Shown: positions 18,614-28,198 of the stretch, piece after piece
Position numbering within the stretch: position 1 is the first letter of the stretch
How the letters are laid out: each line of letters begins with the position of its first letter
Assembly (NCBI GenBank): GCA_030065655.1
Contig: JASJDT010000009.1
Span: 1-33,220, forward strand
DNA length: 33,220 nt
Source: Desulfocapsaceae bacterium
GTDB taxonomy: Bacteria > Desulfobacterota > Desulfobulbia > Desulfobulbales > Desulfocapsaceae
Reading direction: 5' to 3'
Notes under the pieces: model-generated
Told to the model about the DNA's origin: nothing
The model's input: the letters and a program-made list of their open reading frames with translations, nothing else
The model's database searches: none
Made by a program: the position numbers and the translations under genes

Positions 18614-20404
18614 TCACTCCTGACCTGCTTGCGGCAGCTCCACTATAAATTGGGCACCACCTGCCTGAAGATTTTCAGCTCGAATACTTCCGTCCATGTC
18701 CTCAACAATACCATAGGCAATTGACAGACCCAGCCCCAACCCTTTGCCGATTTCCTTGGTGGTAAAAAAAGGATCAAACAGCGAGTCCATAACCTCGTCC
18801 GATATACCAGCACCACTGTCTGAAACTGTTAATATGGCTTTTTCATTGGTTGTTTGCAGCAAAACCTTAATAGTTTTGGACGATGCCTGTTGCACGGCAT
18901 CGAGACTGTTGTGCAGGAGATTACTCAGTACTTGCTCGAGCTGCAAGCTGTCGCCGCGGATCGAAACACGGCAATTCCTGTCCACTTCCGTGCTAAGTGC
19001 TACTCCCGCTTTACTGCATTGAGGTTCCAATTGACGAACAACATTGTAGATCAACGCGCCAAGTTCAATAGTTACCACCTTTCCTTTTCTCTTTCTGGCA
19101 AAGGTTTTTAGTTGTCCAGTTATTTTTCCCATACGGTCAGTGAGGCCGGCAATAAAGTCGAGGTTCTCGTTTACCTTGTCTACCTCATTGCGCTCAAGCA
19201 GTATTCGGCAACTGGCCACAAAAGTACGTATGGCTGTGACAGGCTGATTGAGTTCGTGAGCGATAGCAGCAGACATGCGGCCCAGGGCAGCAAGTTTATC
19301 TGCTTGAACGAGTTCTCTTTGGGTTTGGCGCAGATCGTTTTCTGTTAGCTGGTGTTTGGCAATTTCCAGTCTAAGCCGCTCGTTGATTTCACCAACGGCT
19401 TGGGCTCTTTTGGCTTCCTGACGGGAGATGAGTTTCTGTCTTCTCTCCCGAATGTAGAGAAATGTTAATAACAAAAACGAAGAGAGAATAGTTGCGACGA
19501 TAATAGCCAAAGCTTTGTTGTTTTTGACGGCTTCAAGACTCGAGAGATAATGTATTCGCCAGCCGTATTCAGGTAGTTGTAAGGCATTTTCGAGATATCT
19601 GGTGGTATCAAGCTGAAGGATATTATAATTTCTGACGCTGTGTCTCTCCAGTTGCAAGGTAGGGAGAGGGAGGTTGAGGTATTTTACCGCTTGCAGCCTC
19701 TGCGTAGTATGATCGGGTAATTCTCGTAGAGATGTATATTTCCATTCCTGATTACTGGTAAGAAAAATTACGCCGAAGGCATCGCTGACAATGACCGCTT
19801 CGCCACTCTTTTTCCAGGTTTCCTGCATTGCTTCCAGGTTGATCTTGACGACGATAACTCCCAGAAAGGATCCCTTATCCTTTACTGGATAGGATAGAAA
19901 AAAACCGGGTTGACGGGTTTGGAGGCCGACGGCGTAGTAGCCGCCGGTTTGCCCCGACCTGGCATCGGTGAAATAGGGCCGGAAGCTATAATTGTGGCCA
20001 AGCAGGCTTTGTGGTGTTCGCCAGTTGCTGGTGGCGACAGTGGTGCCGCCCTGATCGAGGACATAGATCAATGCTCCCGAAGCCCGGGCGAAATCCTCGA
20101 GGTGGGGATTAACCCTGATTGCAGGAATATTGTTCTGGAGCAGGTCAATAATTTTATCATTTCTTGCCAGGACGTAAGGCAGGTGACGATGTTTCTCCAT
20201 GGTGTTCCGCAGGGTGGTTGCATAGAGATTTAGCCGTAACTCACCCGTAGAGGCAAGCTGATCGAGTGTTCTTTTTTCGGTGAGTTCGGCAATTTGCCAG
20301 ATCGAGATGGAGAGTATGGAAACGGTCAGCAAAACAGCAAAAGTTTTGCTTTTAATCACATGGTAAAACTTCTGGTAAGGCTCTGATCTACCTGGACTTC
20401 TCAT
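18614..20404 (-). CDS. dctB: DctB-like sensor histidine kinase (periplasmic Cache domain)
   Basis: Two TMs flanking a Cache domain; GRMSAAIAHELNQPVTAIRTFVASCRILLER; SNLLHNSLDAVQQ; GLGLGLSIAYGIVEDM. Confidence 0.92.
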   Translation of the reverse strand: MRSPGRSEPYQKFYHVIKSKTFAVLLTVSILSISIWQIAELTEKRTLDQLASTGELRLNLYATTLRNTMEKHRHLPYVLARNDKIIDLLQNNIPAIRVNPHLEDFARASGALIYVLDQGGTTVATSNWRTPQSLLGHNYSFRPYFTDARSGQTGGYYAVGLQTRQPGFFLSYPVKDKGSFLGVIVVKINLEAMQETWKKSGEAVIVSDAFGVIFLTSNQEWKYTSLRELPDHTTQRLQAVKYLNLPLPTLQLERHSVRNYNILQLDTTRYLENALQLPEYGWRIHYLSSLEAVKNNKALAIIVATILSSFLLLTFLYIRERRQKLISRQEAKRAQAVGEINERLRLEIAKHQLTENDLRQTQRELVQADKLAALGRMSAAIAHELNQPVTAIRTFVASCRILLERNEVDKVNENLDFIAGLTDRMGKITGQLKTFARKRKGKVVTIELGALIYNVVRQLEPQCSKAGVALSTEVDRNCRVSIRGDSLQLEQVLSNLLHNSLDAVQQASSKTIKVLLQTTNEKAILTVSDSGAGISDEVMDSLFDPFFTTKEIGKGLGLGLSIAYGIVEDMDGSIRAENLQAGGAQFIVELPQAGQE

Positions 20405-20462
20405 TGGATGCAGTTATGATCATACGCTACTGAATGAATTTACCATCCCGGTAAAAGAGATA

Positions 20463-21695
20463 TCAAATCGACTTACGGACAAGTAGACTGGCATTGGCTA
20501 TATAGGCTGATTCTTCTTGTAAATTTGAGAGAAAGTCAAGAGCTTTACTCTTATCCCACTTTTCTACCCCGATCTTTTTACAGATATCCTCAGTCAGTTC
20601 CGTGACCATGGCAATGCGGATGCGGCGGGTTTTGGTCATCATGGCCAGGGCTGTACCACCGTTACCCTGATAATTCTCTGTAAGTTTGGCAAATGCCCTT
20701 GAAAAATCACCAAGCTCAAACCAGGGAAGAAAGGTGGTTGAGCCGATGTCATCTCGACATTCACTGAAGATGAGCAGTAGCCCGCCGTCTTCAACAAACA
20801 TCGCACTGTTATGAATAGCCTTATGGCTTTGGATGAAGTTGATGTCTTTGGGAAAGCCACCGCAGGAGGCTACTACCACAGGAAATTGGTGAGAGGCTGA
20901 TTCACAGAGACTGCCGTGGTAGCGGCAGGCTTCCAGGTAAGTTTCTCTGGTGGAGCCAATGAGGAAATCACAGACATCACCGTGCGAATTCATTATTCCG
21001 TGGATAGCAAGATCGGATTCCTTGCAATCGGCGATTTCGAAGAGGTCGTCGGCAAGGGGGTTGTCTGCCAGTACACCGGGCTGACAACCGATACTCAACT
21101 CGGCTGTGTTCCGGTCAAGATAGAGTCCATGGTTGGCATAAATCGCCTCGCGTTCACCACAGCCGGGAAAGATGAGTTTTCTTCCTCCTCCATAGCCGGC
21201 AAAATAGTGATGGCAGATAGGGCCAATTGTGATAACGCAGGAAGCATCCAGGATATCCTGACGTATGCGGATTGGCGTACCTTTGGAGGTTGTACCGAGA
21301 TCTTTGAAGCATTCGCCCTGGGTACAATCATGATGGATGAAGGTGAACTTATTATAGGTCTCTCCGTAACATTGATAGCTTTCTTCATCGCTTTGACGCG
21401 GGTGGGTGCCATAGGCGATGATGAAACAAAGCCTCTCAGCCAAGGTACCAAATTTTATTAAGGTCTCGGTCAATATCGGCAGGTAGGTGCCATATCCACA
21501 AACTCGAGTCTTATCGGCTACAATGACAACCGGAGCGCTAAGATCGGGCTGTCTCTCGTGAAGTGCATCATCAAGTATTTGTGAAAAGCGTTCCGGATTC
21601 ATGACAGCTTCAGGCTCACGAATAACTAGAAACGAAGTGCTGTCCGGCAGATCTGCCGGTAAAGATGTATTGCCGTAGGGGATGCTGACGTTCAT
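20463..21695 (-). CDS. larA: LarA-family nickel-pincer-dependent 2-hydroxyacid racemase
   Basis: VADKTRVCGYGTYLP, YGTHPRQSDEE, IGPICHHYFAGYGGGRKLIFPGCGEREAIYANH match the LarA/DUF2088 fold. Confidence 0.88.
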   Translation of the reverse strand: MNVSIPYGNTSLPADLPDSTSFLVIREPEAVMNPERFSQILDDALHERQPDLSAPVVIVADKTRVCGYGTYLPILTETLIKFGTLAERLCFIIAYGTHPRQSDEESYQCYGETYNKFTFIHHDCTQGECFKDLGTTSKGTPIRIRQDILDASCVITIGPICHHYFAGYGGGRKLIFPGCGEREAIYANHGLYLDRNTAELSIGCQPGVLADNPLADDLFEIADCKESDLAIHGIMNSHGDVCDFLIGSTRETYLEACRYHGSLCESASHQFPVVVASCGGFPKDINFIQSHKAIHNSAMFVEDGGLLLIFSECRDDIGSTTFLPWFELGDFSRAFAKLTENYQGNGGTALAMMTKTRRIRIAMVTELTEDICKKIGVEKWDKSKALDFLSNLQEESAYIANASLLVRKSI

Positions 21696-21717
21696 TACCA
21701 GTAATAGTTACTTGTTG

Positions 21718-22266
21718 TTATCGCATTGAGAAATCAGCACCCATATCGATGCCAAGCTCACAGGCCTTGATGTTCATCTCGAGAAAGTCCCTTGGTACCC
21801 GGGCCTTGACGGCAGCGATCAGCGAGTCCGGCTTGATCATCTCGGTCAAGCCCACCAGGGCACCCAATACACAGATGTTAAAGACGATGGGCTTGCCGAT
21901 CTGCTCCATGACCTGCTCATACATGGGCAGCTCCAGCTGCTTGGCATCCACCTTGGTGGCCTGCTCGACAAAGCGTGAGTCGGTGAGCAAAATACCACCC
22001 GGCCTGATAATCGGGGCAAAGCTGGTATAGGCCGCCTGGGTCAGGCAGACCAGGATGTTGGGTTGGGTAACTCCTGGAAAATCAATCTCATCATGGCTGA
22101 GGATGACATCGCTTCTGGTCGCCCCGCCCCGGGCGGCAGCACCGTAGCTCTGCGACTGGGTGGCGTTCATGCCCTCATGAATGACCGCCGCCTCGGCCAG
22201 GATAATGGCGGCGGTGATTACCCCCTGACCGCCGGAGCCGGAAAAAACAACACGTGTCCGTTTCAT
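21718..22266 (-). CDS. korC: 2-oxoacid:ferredoxin oxidoreductase gamma subunit
   Basis: VVFSGSGGQGVITAAIILAEAAV...QSYGAAARGGATRSDVILS. Confidence 0.93.
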   Translation of the reverse strand: MKRTRVVFSGSGGQGVITAAIILAEAAVIHEGMNATQSQSYGAAARGGATRSDVILSHDEIDFPGVTQPNILVCLTQAAYTSFAPIIRPGGILLTDSRFVEQATKVDAKQLELPMYEQVMEQIGKPIVFNICVLGALVGLTEMIKPDSLIAAVKARVPRDFLEMNIKACELGIDMGADFSMR

Positions 22267-23069
22267 CGCGCACCCCCCATGGCCTTGTCGACCAGTTTAT
22301 CATACTCTTCACAGTATTCGCCGCGTTCCTCTTCAACGAAGATTCCCCGCGGGATGAGATCAGGGTTCTTCTCCAGGGCCTTGGAACCGAGCTTGGCGGT
22401 GGTGTCTTTGTAGAGCTCCAGCATATCCGGGGCATCGCCCTCCTTGTTCTTGCGACCATAATGGGTAGGACACTGGGAGAGAATTTCCACCACGGAAAAA
22501 CCTTTATGCATGATCGCTTTTTTAAGATAGAGGGTCGATTCCTTGGCATGATAGGTGGTCGATCTGGCCACAAAGGAAGCACCGGCAGCCTTGGCCAGCT
22601 TGACCACGTCGAACTCCTGGTCGATGGTCAGAAACGGCGCCGTGGTCGCCCGTTTACCACAGCCGGACAGGGGCGAGAACTGGCCGCCGGTCATGCCGTA
22701 GATCCGGTTGTTCATGACAATGGCGGTAATGTTAATGTTTCTTCTAGCCGCATGGATGAAATGATTGCCGCCGATGGCCAGAGCATCACCATCACCCATG
22801 GGTACCAGCAGATTAAGCGCCGGCTTGGCCAGCTTCACCCCGGTGGCAAAGGCCAGGGCCCGGCCATGCAAAGTGTGCAGGGAGTGGAAGTCGACATAGC
22901 CGGAGATCCTGGCCGAGCAGCCGATCCCCGAGGTCATGACGATATCGTTTTTCGCCAGGCCCAGCTCTTCAACCGCGTGCAGCAGCGAGCTCAGCACGAT
23001 GCCGTGGCCGCAGCCGGGACACCAGATATGCGGAAAGAACCGCTGTCTGAGATAATCTTTGATAGCCAT
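22263..23069 (-). CDS. korB: 2-oxoacid:ferredoxin oxidoreductase beta subunit (TPP)
   Basis: FPHIWCPGCGHGIVLSSLLHA...GDGDALAIGGNHFIHAARRNINITAIVMNNRIYGMTGGQ. Confidence 0.95.
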   Translation of the reverse strand: MAIKDYLRQRFFPHIWCPGCGHGIVLSSLLHAVEELGLAKNDIVMTSGIGCSARISGYVDFHSLHTLHGRALAFATGVKLAKPALNLLVPMGDGDALAIGGNHFIHAARRNINITAIVMNNRIYGMTGGQFSPLSGCGKRATTAPFLTIDQEFDVVKLAKAAGASFVARSTTYHAKESTLYLKKAIMHKGFSVVEILSQCPTHYGRKNKEGDAPDMLELYKDTTAKLGSKALEKNPDLIPRGIFVEEERGEYCEEYDKLVDKAMGGAR

Positions 23070-23071
23070 GT

Positions 23072-24220
23072 CTATACTCCTCTGCCCTGGATAACCCGCA
23101 GGAGCTGTTTAATATCGGTCGGGGTGATCAACTCGCCGTCGATCCTGTTGGCCAGGAAGACATTTTCCGGATGATCAACCGCACTCTTCACCTGAGCCAG
23201 AACTTGACCCATGTTCATCTCCACCACGATGACCGCCTTGGCCCCGCTGCACTTCTCACGGATCATGGCGGTGGGGAAGGGCCAGATGGACTGGAGCTCG
23301 AGCACGCCTATTTTCTCGCCGCGCTTGCGCCGGTTTTTAGCCAGATGGATGGCCGATCTGGCCGAAGAGCCGTAGGAGACCATGACATAATCGGCATCTT
23401 CTAAGAAATGTTCCTTGTGCCGGGTGATGGAATGGACGTTGTTTTCGATCTTATCGACGATATGATGGAGCAGTTCGTTGACCACCCGGGGATTGTTCGA
23501 AGGAAAACCCCACATGTCATGGAACAGACCGGTGACATTATAGCGGTGGACGTCGCCGAAGTCAGACATGGGCAGCCGGCCGTCTTCCCGGGGCAGGTAG
23601 GGGTGATAGTCCACACCCTTGCCCACCGAAGTGCGCAGCCGGTCAACAATAGGCAGCGCACCTTCTTCGGGGATAACCAGTTTCTCGCGCATATGACCGA
23701 TGGCCTCATCGAGCAAAAGGATGACCGGCGTACGGTAGGTTTCGGCCAGGTTGAAAGCATCCACGGTGATGGCAAAGACATCCTGATGGTTCGAGGCGGT
23801 CAGGGCGATGATTCCATGATCACCGTGGGTGCCCCAGCGTGCCTGGTTGACATCGCCCTGGCTGACATGAGTGGGATTACCGGTGGATGGGCCGCCCCGC
23901 TGGACATTGGCGATAACGCAGGGAATCTCCGCCATGCAGGCGTAGCCGATGGCCTCCTGTTTAAGCGAAAACCCTGGCCCGGAGGTGGCGGTCATGACCT
24001 TCTTACCGGTGAGTGACGCTCCGATGATGGCGCACATGGAGGCGATCTCATCCTCCATCTGGATGAATTTGCCACCTGCCCTTGGCAGTCTGCCGGAGAG
24101 TGATTCGGCGATCTCCGTGGAGGGGGTGATGGGGTAGCCGGCATAGAAGTTGAGCCCGGCATACAGGGCTCCTTCGACACAGGCTTCGTTGCCCTGGACA
24201 AAGCGGATATTATTTTTCAT
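23072..24220 (-). CDS. korA: 2-oxoacid:ferredoxin oxidoreductase alpha subunit
   Basis: GNEACVEGALYAGLNFYAGYPITPSTEIAESL...SGPGFSLKQEAIGYACMAEIP; start set to ATG 24220. Confidence 0.94.
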   Translation of the reverse strand: MKNNIRFVQGNEACVEGALYAGLNFYAGYPITPSTEIAESLSGRLPRAGGKFIQMEDEIASMCAIIGASLTGKKVMTATSGPGFSLKQEAIGYACMAEIPCVIANVQRGGPSTGNPTHVSQGDVNQARWGTHGDHGIIALTASNHQDVFAITVDAFNLAETYRTPVILLLDEAIGHMREKLVIPEEGALPIVDRLRTSVGKGVDYHPYLPREDGRLPMSDFGDVHRYNVTGLFHDMWGFPSNNPRVVNELLHHIVDKIENNVHSITRHKEHFLEDADYVMVSYGSSARSAIHLAKNRRKRGEKIGVLELQSIWPFPTAMIREKCSGAKAVIVVEMNMGQVLAQVKSAVDHPENVFLANRIDGELITPTDIKQLLRVIQGRGV

Positions 24221-24440
24221 GATCGCCTCCCTCACCCTTTTCGGTGATGACCTCGATGGCGAGGTCGGGACACCGTAGTTCACACATTTTACAGCAGATG
24301 CAGTCCTCCGGCCGGACGGCAATACACCTGTCCTGGCGATCAAGTTCCAACACCTGGGTCGGACAGAACTTGATGCAGATGCCGCAGCCCTTACACCAGT
24401 CACCGTTGATAACCAGCTCTTTTAGTTTCTGCTTGGCCAT
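24210..24440 (-). CDS. korD: 2-oxoacid:ferredoxin oxidoreductase delta (2x4Fe-4S) subunit
   Basis: CKGCGICIKFCP, CICCKMCELRCP; ATG 24440 with SD GAGG. Confidence 0.92.
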   Translation of the reverse strand: MAKQKLKELVINGDWCKGCGICIKFCPTQVLELDRQDRCIAVRPEDCICCKMCELRCPDLAIEVITEKGEGGDHEK

Positions 24441-24591
24441 TAAAGTCCTCTTCGTGGGTACACTCTCTAGAGATAAAAAATCCCTGTTAATCAGTTCATC
24501 CGATGTTGCTTGTTCGGTATTTCGAACCATGCAAAACATCCTGCTAGAGGCAACAAGCAGATAAACGCGAATAATATCTGGCTAGTCCTAT

Positions 24592-24607
24592 GGCAATCTT
24601 TGTGCCT
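24592..24607 (-). promoter_or_regulatory. Candidate sigma54 promoter upstream of korDABC-larA-dctB-dctD-TAXI
   Basis: Minus strand AGGCACAAAGATTGCC: GGCAC-N5-TTGC with GG-N10-GC spacing, about 150 bp upstream of korD. Confidence 0.75.
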
Positions 24608-24733
24608 AAAATAATTGTATACCAAAAAAAAGTACAATTCACTAGTAGAGTATTATTCATGTGTAATTCCAAAGAGTAATGTCCAAAGTAGGGTTAACTC
24701 TTAACTTTCTTCCGTTGAGTCTTTGAAGGAGAA

Positions 24734-24753
24734 ATTTGAGTAAATGATCAAAT
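24734..24753. promoter_or_regulatory. Dyad ATTTGA-N8-TCAAAT, copy 1 (candidate enhancer for a sigma54 activator)
   Basis: ATTTGAgtaaatgaTCAAAT; perfect 6-bp inverted repeat; shares 17 of 20 bases with the copy at 24816. Confidence 0.65.
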
Positions 24754-24815
24754 GTGGCGGGCTGAGAGGAGGTTGGTTGCTAAAATGTGAAATGATTACT
24801 TTGTCTTGCTGTTGT

Positions 24816-24835
24816 ATTTGAGTATTTGGTCAAAT
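24816..24835. promoter_or_regulatory. Dyad ATTTGA-N8-TCAAAT, copy 2
   Basis: ATTTGAgtatttggTCAAAT; centre 82 bp from copy 1. Confidence 0.65.
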
Positions 24836-24911
24836 TCACCCACTCCTGTGTCGCCTTTACCCTAAAATTATGGAGACGGAAAGAGCAGGTGAGTGAATAC
24901 CAAATTCTCTT

Positions 24912-25406
24912 TTATTGATCAATATCCTTCTGAGCGCGTTGGCGGAGTTGCTTGGCGACATCGCCGCCGCGATAGGAAAGGATGGGGACCGGGCAGCGGC
25001 GGAACATCCGCTCAGCCACCGAACCGGTGAAGATATGGCGCAGCTCCCGGGTCTTTGTGCCCATGATCACCAGGTCGACCTTTTCATCGAGCACCAGACG
25101 CAGCAGTTCCATGGCCGGATCTCCGGCCAGCAGCTTGTAATCGTAGGCATCATCGGCCATGCCCAGCCGCTCAACCATCCCCTCGAACAGGGCAATCCGT
25201 TCTTCTTGAATGGTCGCCACATACTTGTCACCGTCGATCTTGTAGCCATGACTGGAAATCTTCTCCACCGCCTCCAGGCTCTTCTCGCTGATCACGTTGA
25301 CAATCAGCAGTTTCGCCCCATACGGTTTGGCCAGCCGCAGAGCATAGTCGAGAATGGACTCGGAATAGCTGGAAAAGGCAATGGGCACCAGTATCTTCTT
25401 GAGCAT
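24912..25406 (-). CDS. Universal stress protein (UspA family)
   Basis: KILVPIAFSSYSESILDYALRLAKPYGAKLLIVNV...VIMGTKTRELRHIFTGSVAERMFRRCPVPIL. Confidence 0.92.
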   Translation of the reverse strand: MLKKILVPIAFSSYSESILDYALRLAKPYGAKLLIVNVISEKSLEAVEKISSHGYKIDGDKYVATIQEERIALFEGMVERLGMADDAYDYKLLAGDPAMELLRLVLDEKVDLVIMGTKTRELRHIFTGSVAERMFRRCPVPILSYRGGDVAKQLRQRAQKDIDQ

Positions 25407-25425
25407 GACGCTACCTCTTTTGAGC

Positions 25426-28017
25426 TCAGGCGGCCTCGGCCTGGGCGGATTGATTTTTGCTGATCCGGCCGCGCTGCAGACGATAGATCACCCCAAAGAG
25501 CAGCACCGCCGGAATAAACATCAGTTGCTTGGGCGGCCGCTCCGCCTCCAGCTGCACACTGAGGATCTCCTGGTCAAAGTCAACACCCGCTTTTTCAGCG
25601 GGACTGGCGAACATGACGTTGTCAACGATGGTCTTGCCCTCATCGACCCGGGTCTCAAAACCCATGCCCTCGATCCGGGCGGCGCCATCCTCCTCATCGC
25701 CCACCGGCAGCATCAGCGTCTTGGTATAGCTGTTGCCGTGAAAGTCCATACCCTCCACCATAATCATCATCTGGGAGCCGGGCGCCATGTTCCCGGCAAT
25801 ATCAGCGATCTCGGTGGCTGGCTTATCCACCAGCGGCGCATACACCTTATCCCAGAAAAATCCGGGCCGGAGCAGCAGAAAGGCGATGAACAGCATGGCC
25901 ACTGTCTCCCAGATCCGGTTATTGGTGAGCATGAAGCCTTGCGTGGCCGCAGCGAAAATCAGCATGGCGGATACCGAGGCGATAATTACGATGACCAGAT
26001 GGAACCAGTTCTGGATGCCGATCATCAACAGCTCATTGTTAAAAATGAAGATAAAGGGCAGAATCGCCGTACGGATATCATAGCCGAAACCCTGAATACC
26101 GGTGCGGATCGGATCACCCCCGGAAATACCCGCCGCCGCAAAGGCGGCCAGCCCCACCGGCGGTGTATCATCGGCGAGGATCCCGAAGTAGAAGACGAAC
26201 AGATGCACGGCAATCAGCGGCACGATAAGGCCGTTTTCCGCACCCAGGTTGACGATAACCGGAGCCATCAGGGTGGAGACCACGATATAGTTGGCCGTGG
26301 TCGGCAAGCCCATACCTAAAAGAAGGCTGATAAAGGCGGTGAATACCAAAATCAGCACCAGGTTACCACCGGAGATAAATTCGACAAATTCGGTCATCAC
26401 CAGGCCGATACCGGTGAGGGTAACCGTACCCACGACAATACCGGCGGCGGCGGTAGCCACGCCGATACCAATCATGTTACGCGCCCCGGAGACCATACCA
26501 TCGATCAGATCAACAAAGCCCTGCGCAGCGGAAAACTGGCTGCCGGTCGCCTTGCGGAGAAGGCCCTTCAGCGGCCGCTGGGTAATAACGATGAAAATCA
26601 GCAGTACCGTCGCCCAGAAAGCCGACAGTGAAGGCGACAGCCGCTCCACGGTGAGGCACCACATCAGCACCACGATGGGTAAAAGAAAATAGTAGCCAGC
26701 CTGGGCAGTGGCCCCGAGCGGCGGCAGTTCGGTGATCTCCGTGGTCAACTCCAGCTCCGGCACCTTGGTGGCCAGGTAGATCAGTGCCAGGTAAGCGACA
26801 GCCAAGAGAACACAGACAATGGCCAGGGTAAAATCGCCTGCCACCAGTTTGATCCAGCCCAGCCCGTAATAGGTAGCTGCGCCGATAACGAGCAAGACCA
26901 CGATGGTGGTGGCAAAACTGAGCAGGCTTTGGGCCAGCGTCCGGGTACGCCTTTTCGCCAAACCCTCAAGGCCAAGCTTGCAGGCCTCCAGGTGAACGAT
27001 GTAGACCAAAGCGATATAGGAGATGATCGCCGGCAGAAAGGCGTGTTTAATAACATCGACATAGGAGATGCCCACATATTCCACCATGAGAAAGGCGGCA
27101 GCACCCATGACCGGTGGAGTCAGCTGGCCGTTGGTGGAAGAAGCCACCTCGACGGCACCTGCCTTTTCCGCAGGAAAGCCTACTTTTTTCATCAGCGGGA
27201 TGGTGAAGGTACCGGTGGTTACCACATTGGCAATGGAAGAACCGGAGACCAGGCCGGTCATGGCCGAGGAAACCACCGCTGCCTTGGCCGGGCCGCCGCG
27301 CAGGTGACCGAGTCCGGCAAAGGCGGTACGGATGAAATAGTTGCCCGCTCCGGCCGCTTCCAAAAGCGAGCCGAAGAGCACGAACATGAACACCATGGAG
27401 GTCGATACCCCCAGGGCCACTCCGTAGACGCCCTCGGTGGTCAGCCAGTAGTGCGACATGCCCTTGACCAGGCTCGCCCCTTTATGGGCGATGACATCGG
27501 GCATATAGGCGCCCCCGAAGGTGTAGATGATAAATACCGTGGCCACCACCATCAGGGGTGGGCCCAGCGCTCTTCTGGTGGCTTCGAGCAGCAGGATCAG
27601 GCCGGTAACCGCCACCACCAGATCAAGGGTGGTCGGGTTGCCGGGCCGATCGGCCAGCTCGTTGTAGAACAGAAAGAGGTAGCCGGCGCAGAAGGCCCCG
27701 ATCAAAGCGATGATCCAGTCCTGGATGGGAATATAGTCCTTGGGTGATGATTTCAGCGTCGGAAAGGCGGTATAGGACAGGAAGATGGCAAAGGCCAGGT
27801 GGATCGAACGAGCCTCGGTGGAGTTGAGCACCAGGATATTGAACATGTAAGGCAGTGGCGAGGCGTACCAGAGCTGAAAAAGCGTCCAGGCCAGCGGGAT
27901 GAAAAACAGCACCTTCTTGGGGAAGCTTCCGGTGGGGTGGCGCCCGCCGCTGTCGGCCTGGGCCACCATTTCATGCAGCTTATCTGGTGACAGCTGGCTT
28001 TCACTGGGTTTGCTCAT
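25426..28017 (-). CDS. TRAP transporter fused permease (TAXI type) with C-terminal DUF3394/PDZ-like domain
   Basis: Multi-TM; SGSSIANVVTTGTFTIPLMKKVGF, NGQLTPPVMGAAAFLMVEYVGISY, LLGMGLPTTANYIV; C-terminal ASPAEKAGVDFDQEILSVQ. Confidence 0.93.
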   Translation of the reverse strand: MSKPSESQLSPDKLHEMVAQADSGGRHPTGSFPKKVLFFIPLAWTLFQLWYASPLPYMFNILVLNSTEARSIHLAFAIFLSYTAFPTLKSSPKDYIPIQDWIIALIGAFCAGYLFLFYNELADRPGNPTTLDLVVAVTGLILLLEATRRALGPPLMVVATVFIIYTFGGAYMPDVIAHKGASLVKGMSHYWLTTEGVYGVALGVSTSMVFMFVLFGSLLEAAGAGNYFIRTAFAGLGHLRGGPAKAAVVSSAMTGLVSGSSIANVVTTGTFTIPLMKKVGFPAEKAGAVEVASSTNGQLTPPVMGAAAFLMVEYVGISYVDVIKHAFLPAIISYIALVYIVHLEACKLGLEGLAKRRTRTLAQSLLSFATTIVVLLVIGAATYYGLGWIKLVAGDFTLAIVCVLLAVAYLALIYLATKVPELELTTEITELPPLGATAQAGYYFLLPIVVLMWCLTVERLSPSLSAFWATVLLIFIVITQRPLKGLLRKATGSQFSAAQGFVDLIDGMVSGARNMIGIGVATAAAGIVVGTVTLTGIGLVMTEFVEFISGGNLVLILVFTAFISLLLGMGLPTTANYIVVSTLMAPVIVNLGAENGLIVPLIAVHLFVFYFGILADDTPPVGLAAFAAAGISGGDPIRTGIQGFGYDIRTAILPFIFIFNNELLMIGIQNWFHLVIVIIASVSAMLIFAAATQGFMLTNNRIWETVAMLFIAFLLLRPGFFWDKVYAPLVDKPATEIADIAGNMAPGSQMMIMVEGMDFHGNSYTKTLMLPVGDEEDGAARIEGMGFETRVDEGKTIVDNVMFASPAEKAGVDFDQEILSVQLEAERPPKQLMFIPAVLLFGVIYRLQRGRISKNQSAQAEAA

Positions 28018-28198
28018 CTTCGCGCGCTCCTTGCAATTGTCTGCCGTGATCGATACAGGAGGCTGTCTGGAAAAGCGGCCAATTCACAGACACACTCGCA
28101 ACACTTATGCTCCAGCAGGAAAGAATGTGACACCACAGGCCGGGCCCGTCTGCATAACCGGGGAGAGCGAAACTCTCCCCGGTACTGCGGGAAAACGC

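Noticed and set aside
22254-23174. 306-aa plus-strand ORF opposite korB/korA
   Set aside because: Lies antisense to well-supported kor genes in GC-rich DNA; low-complexity composition and no recognisable domain
28030-28060. GGCAGACAATTGC on the minus strand before the TRAP permease as a sigma54 promoter
   Set aside because: Spacing is N9 rather than N10 and the site lies within an apparent operon
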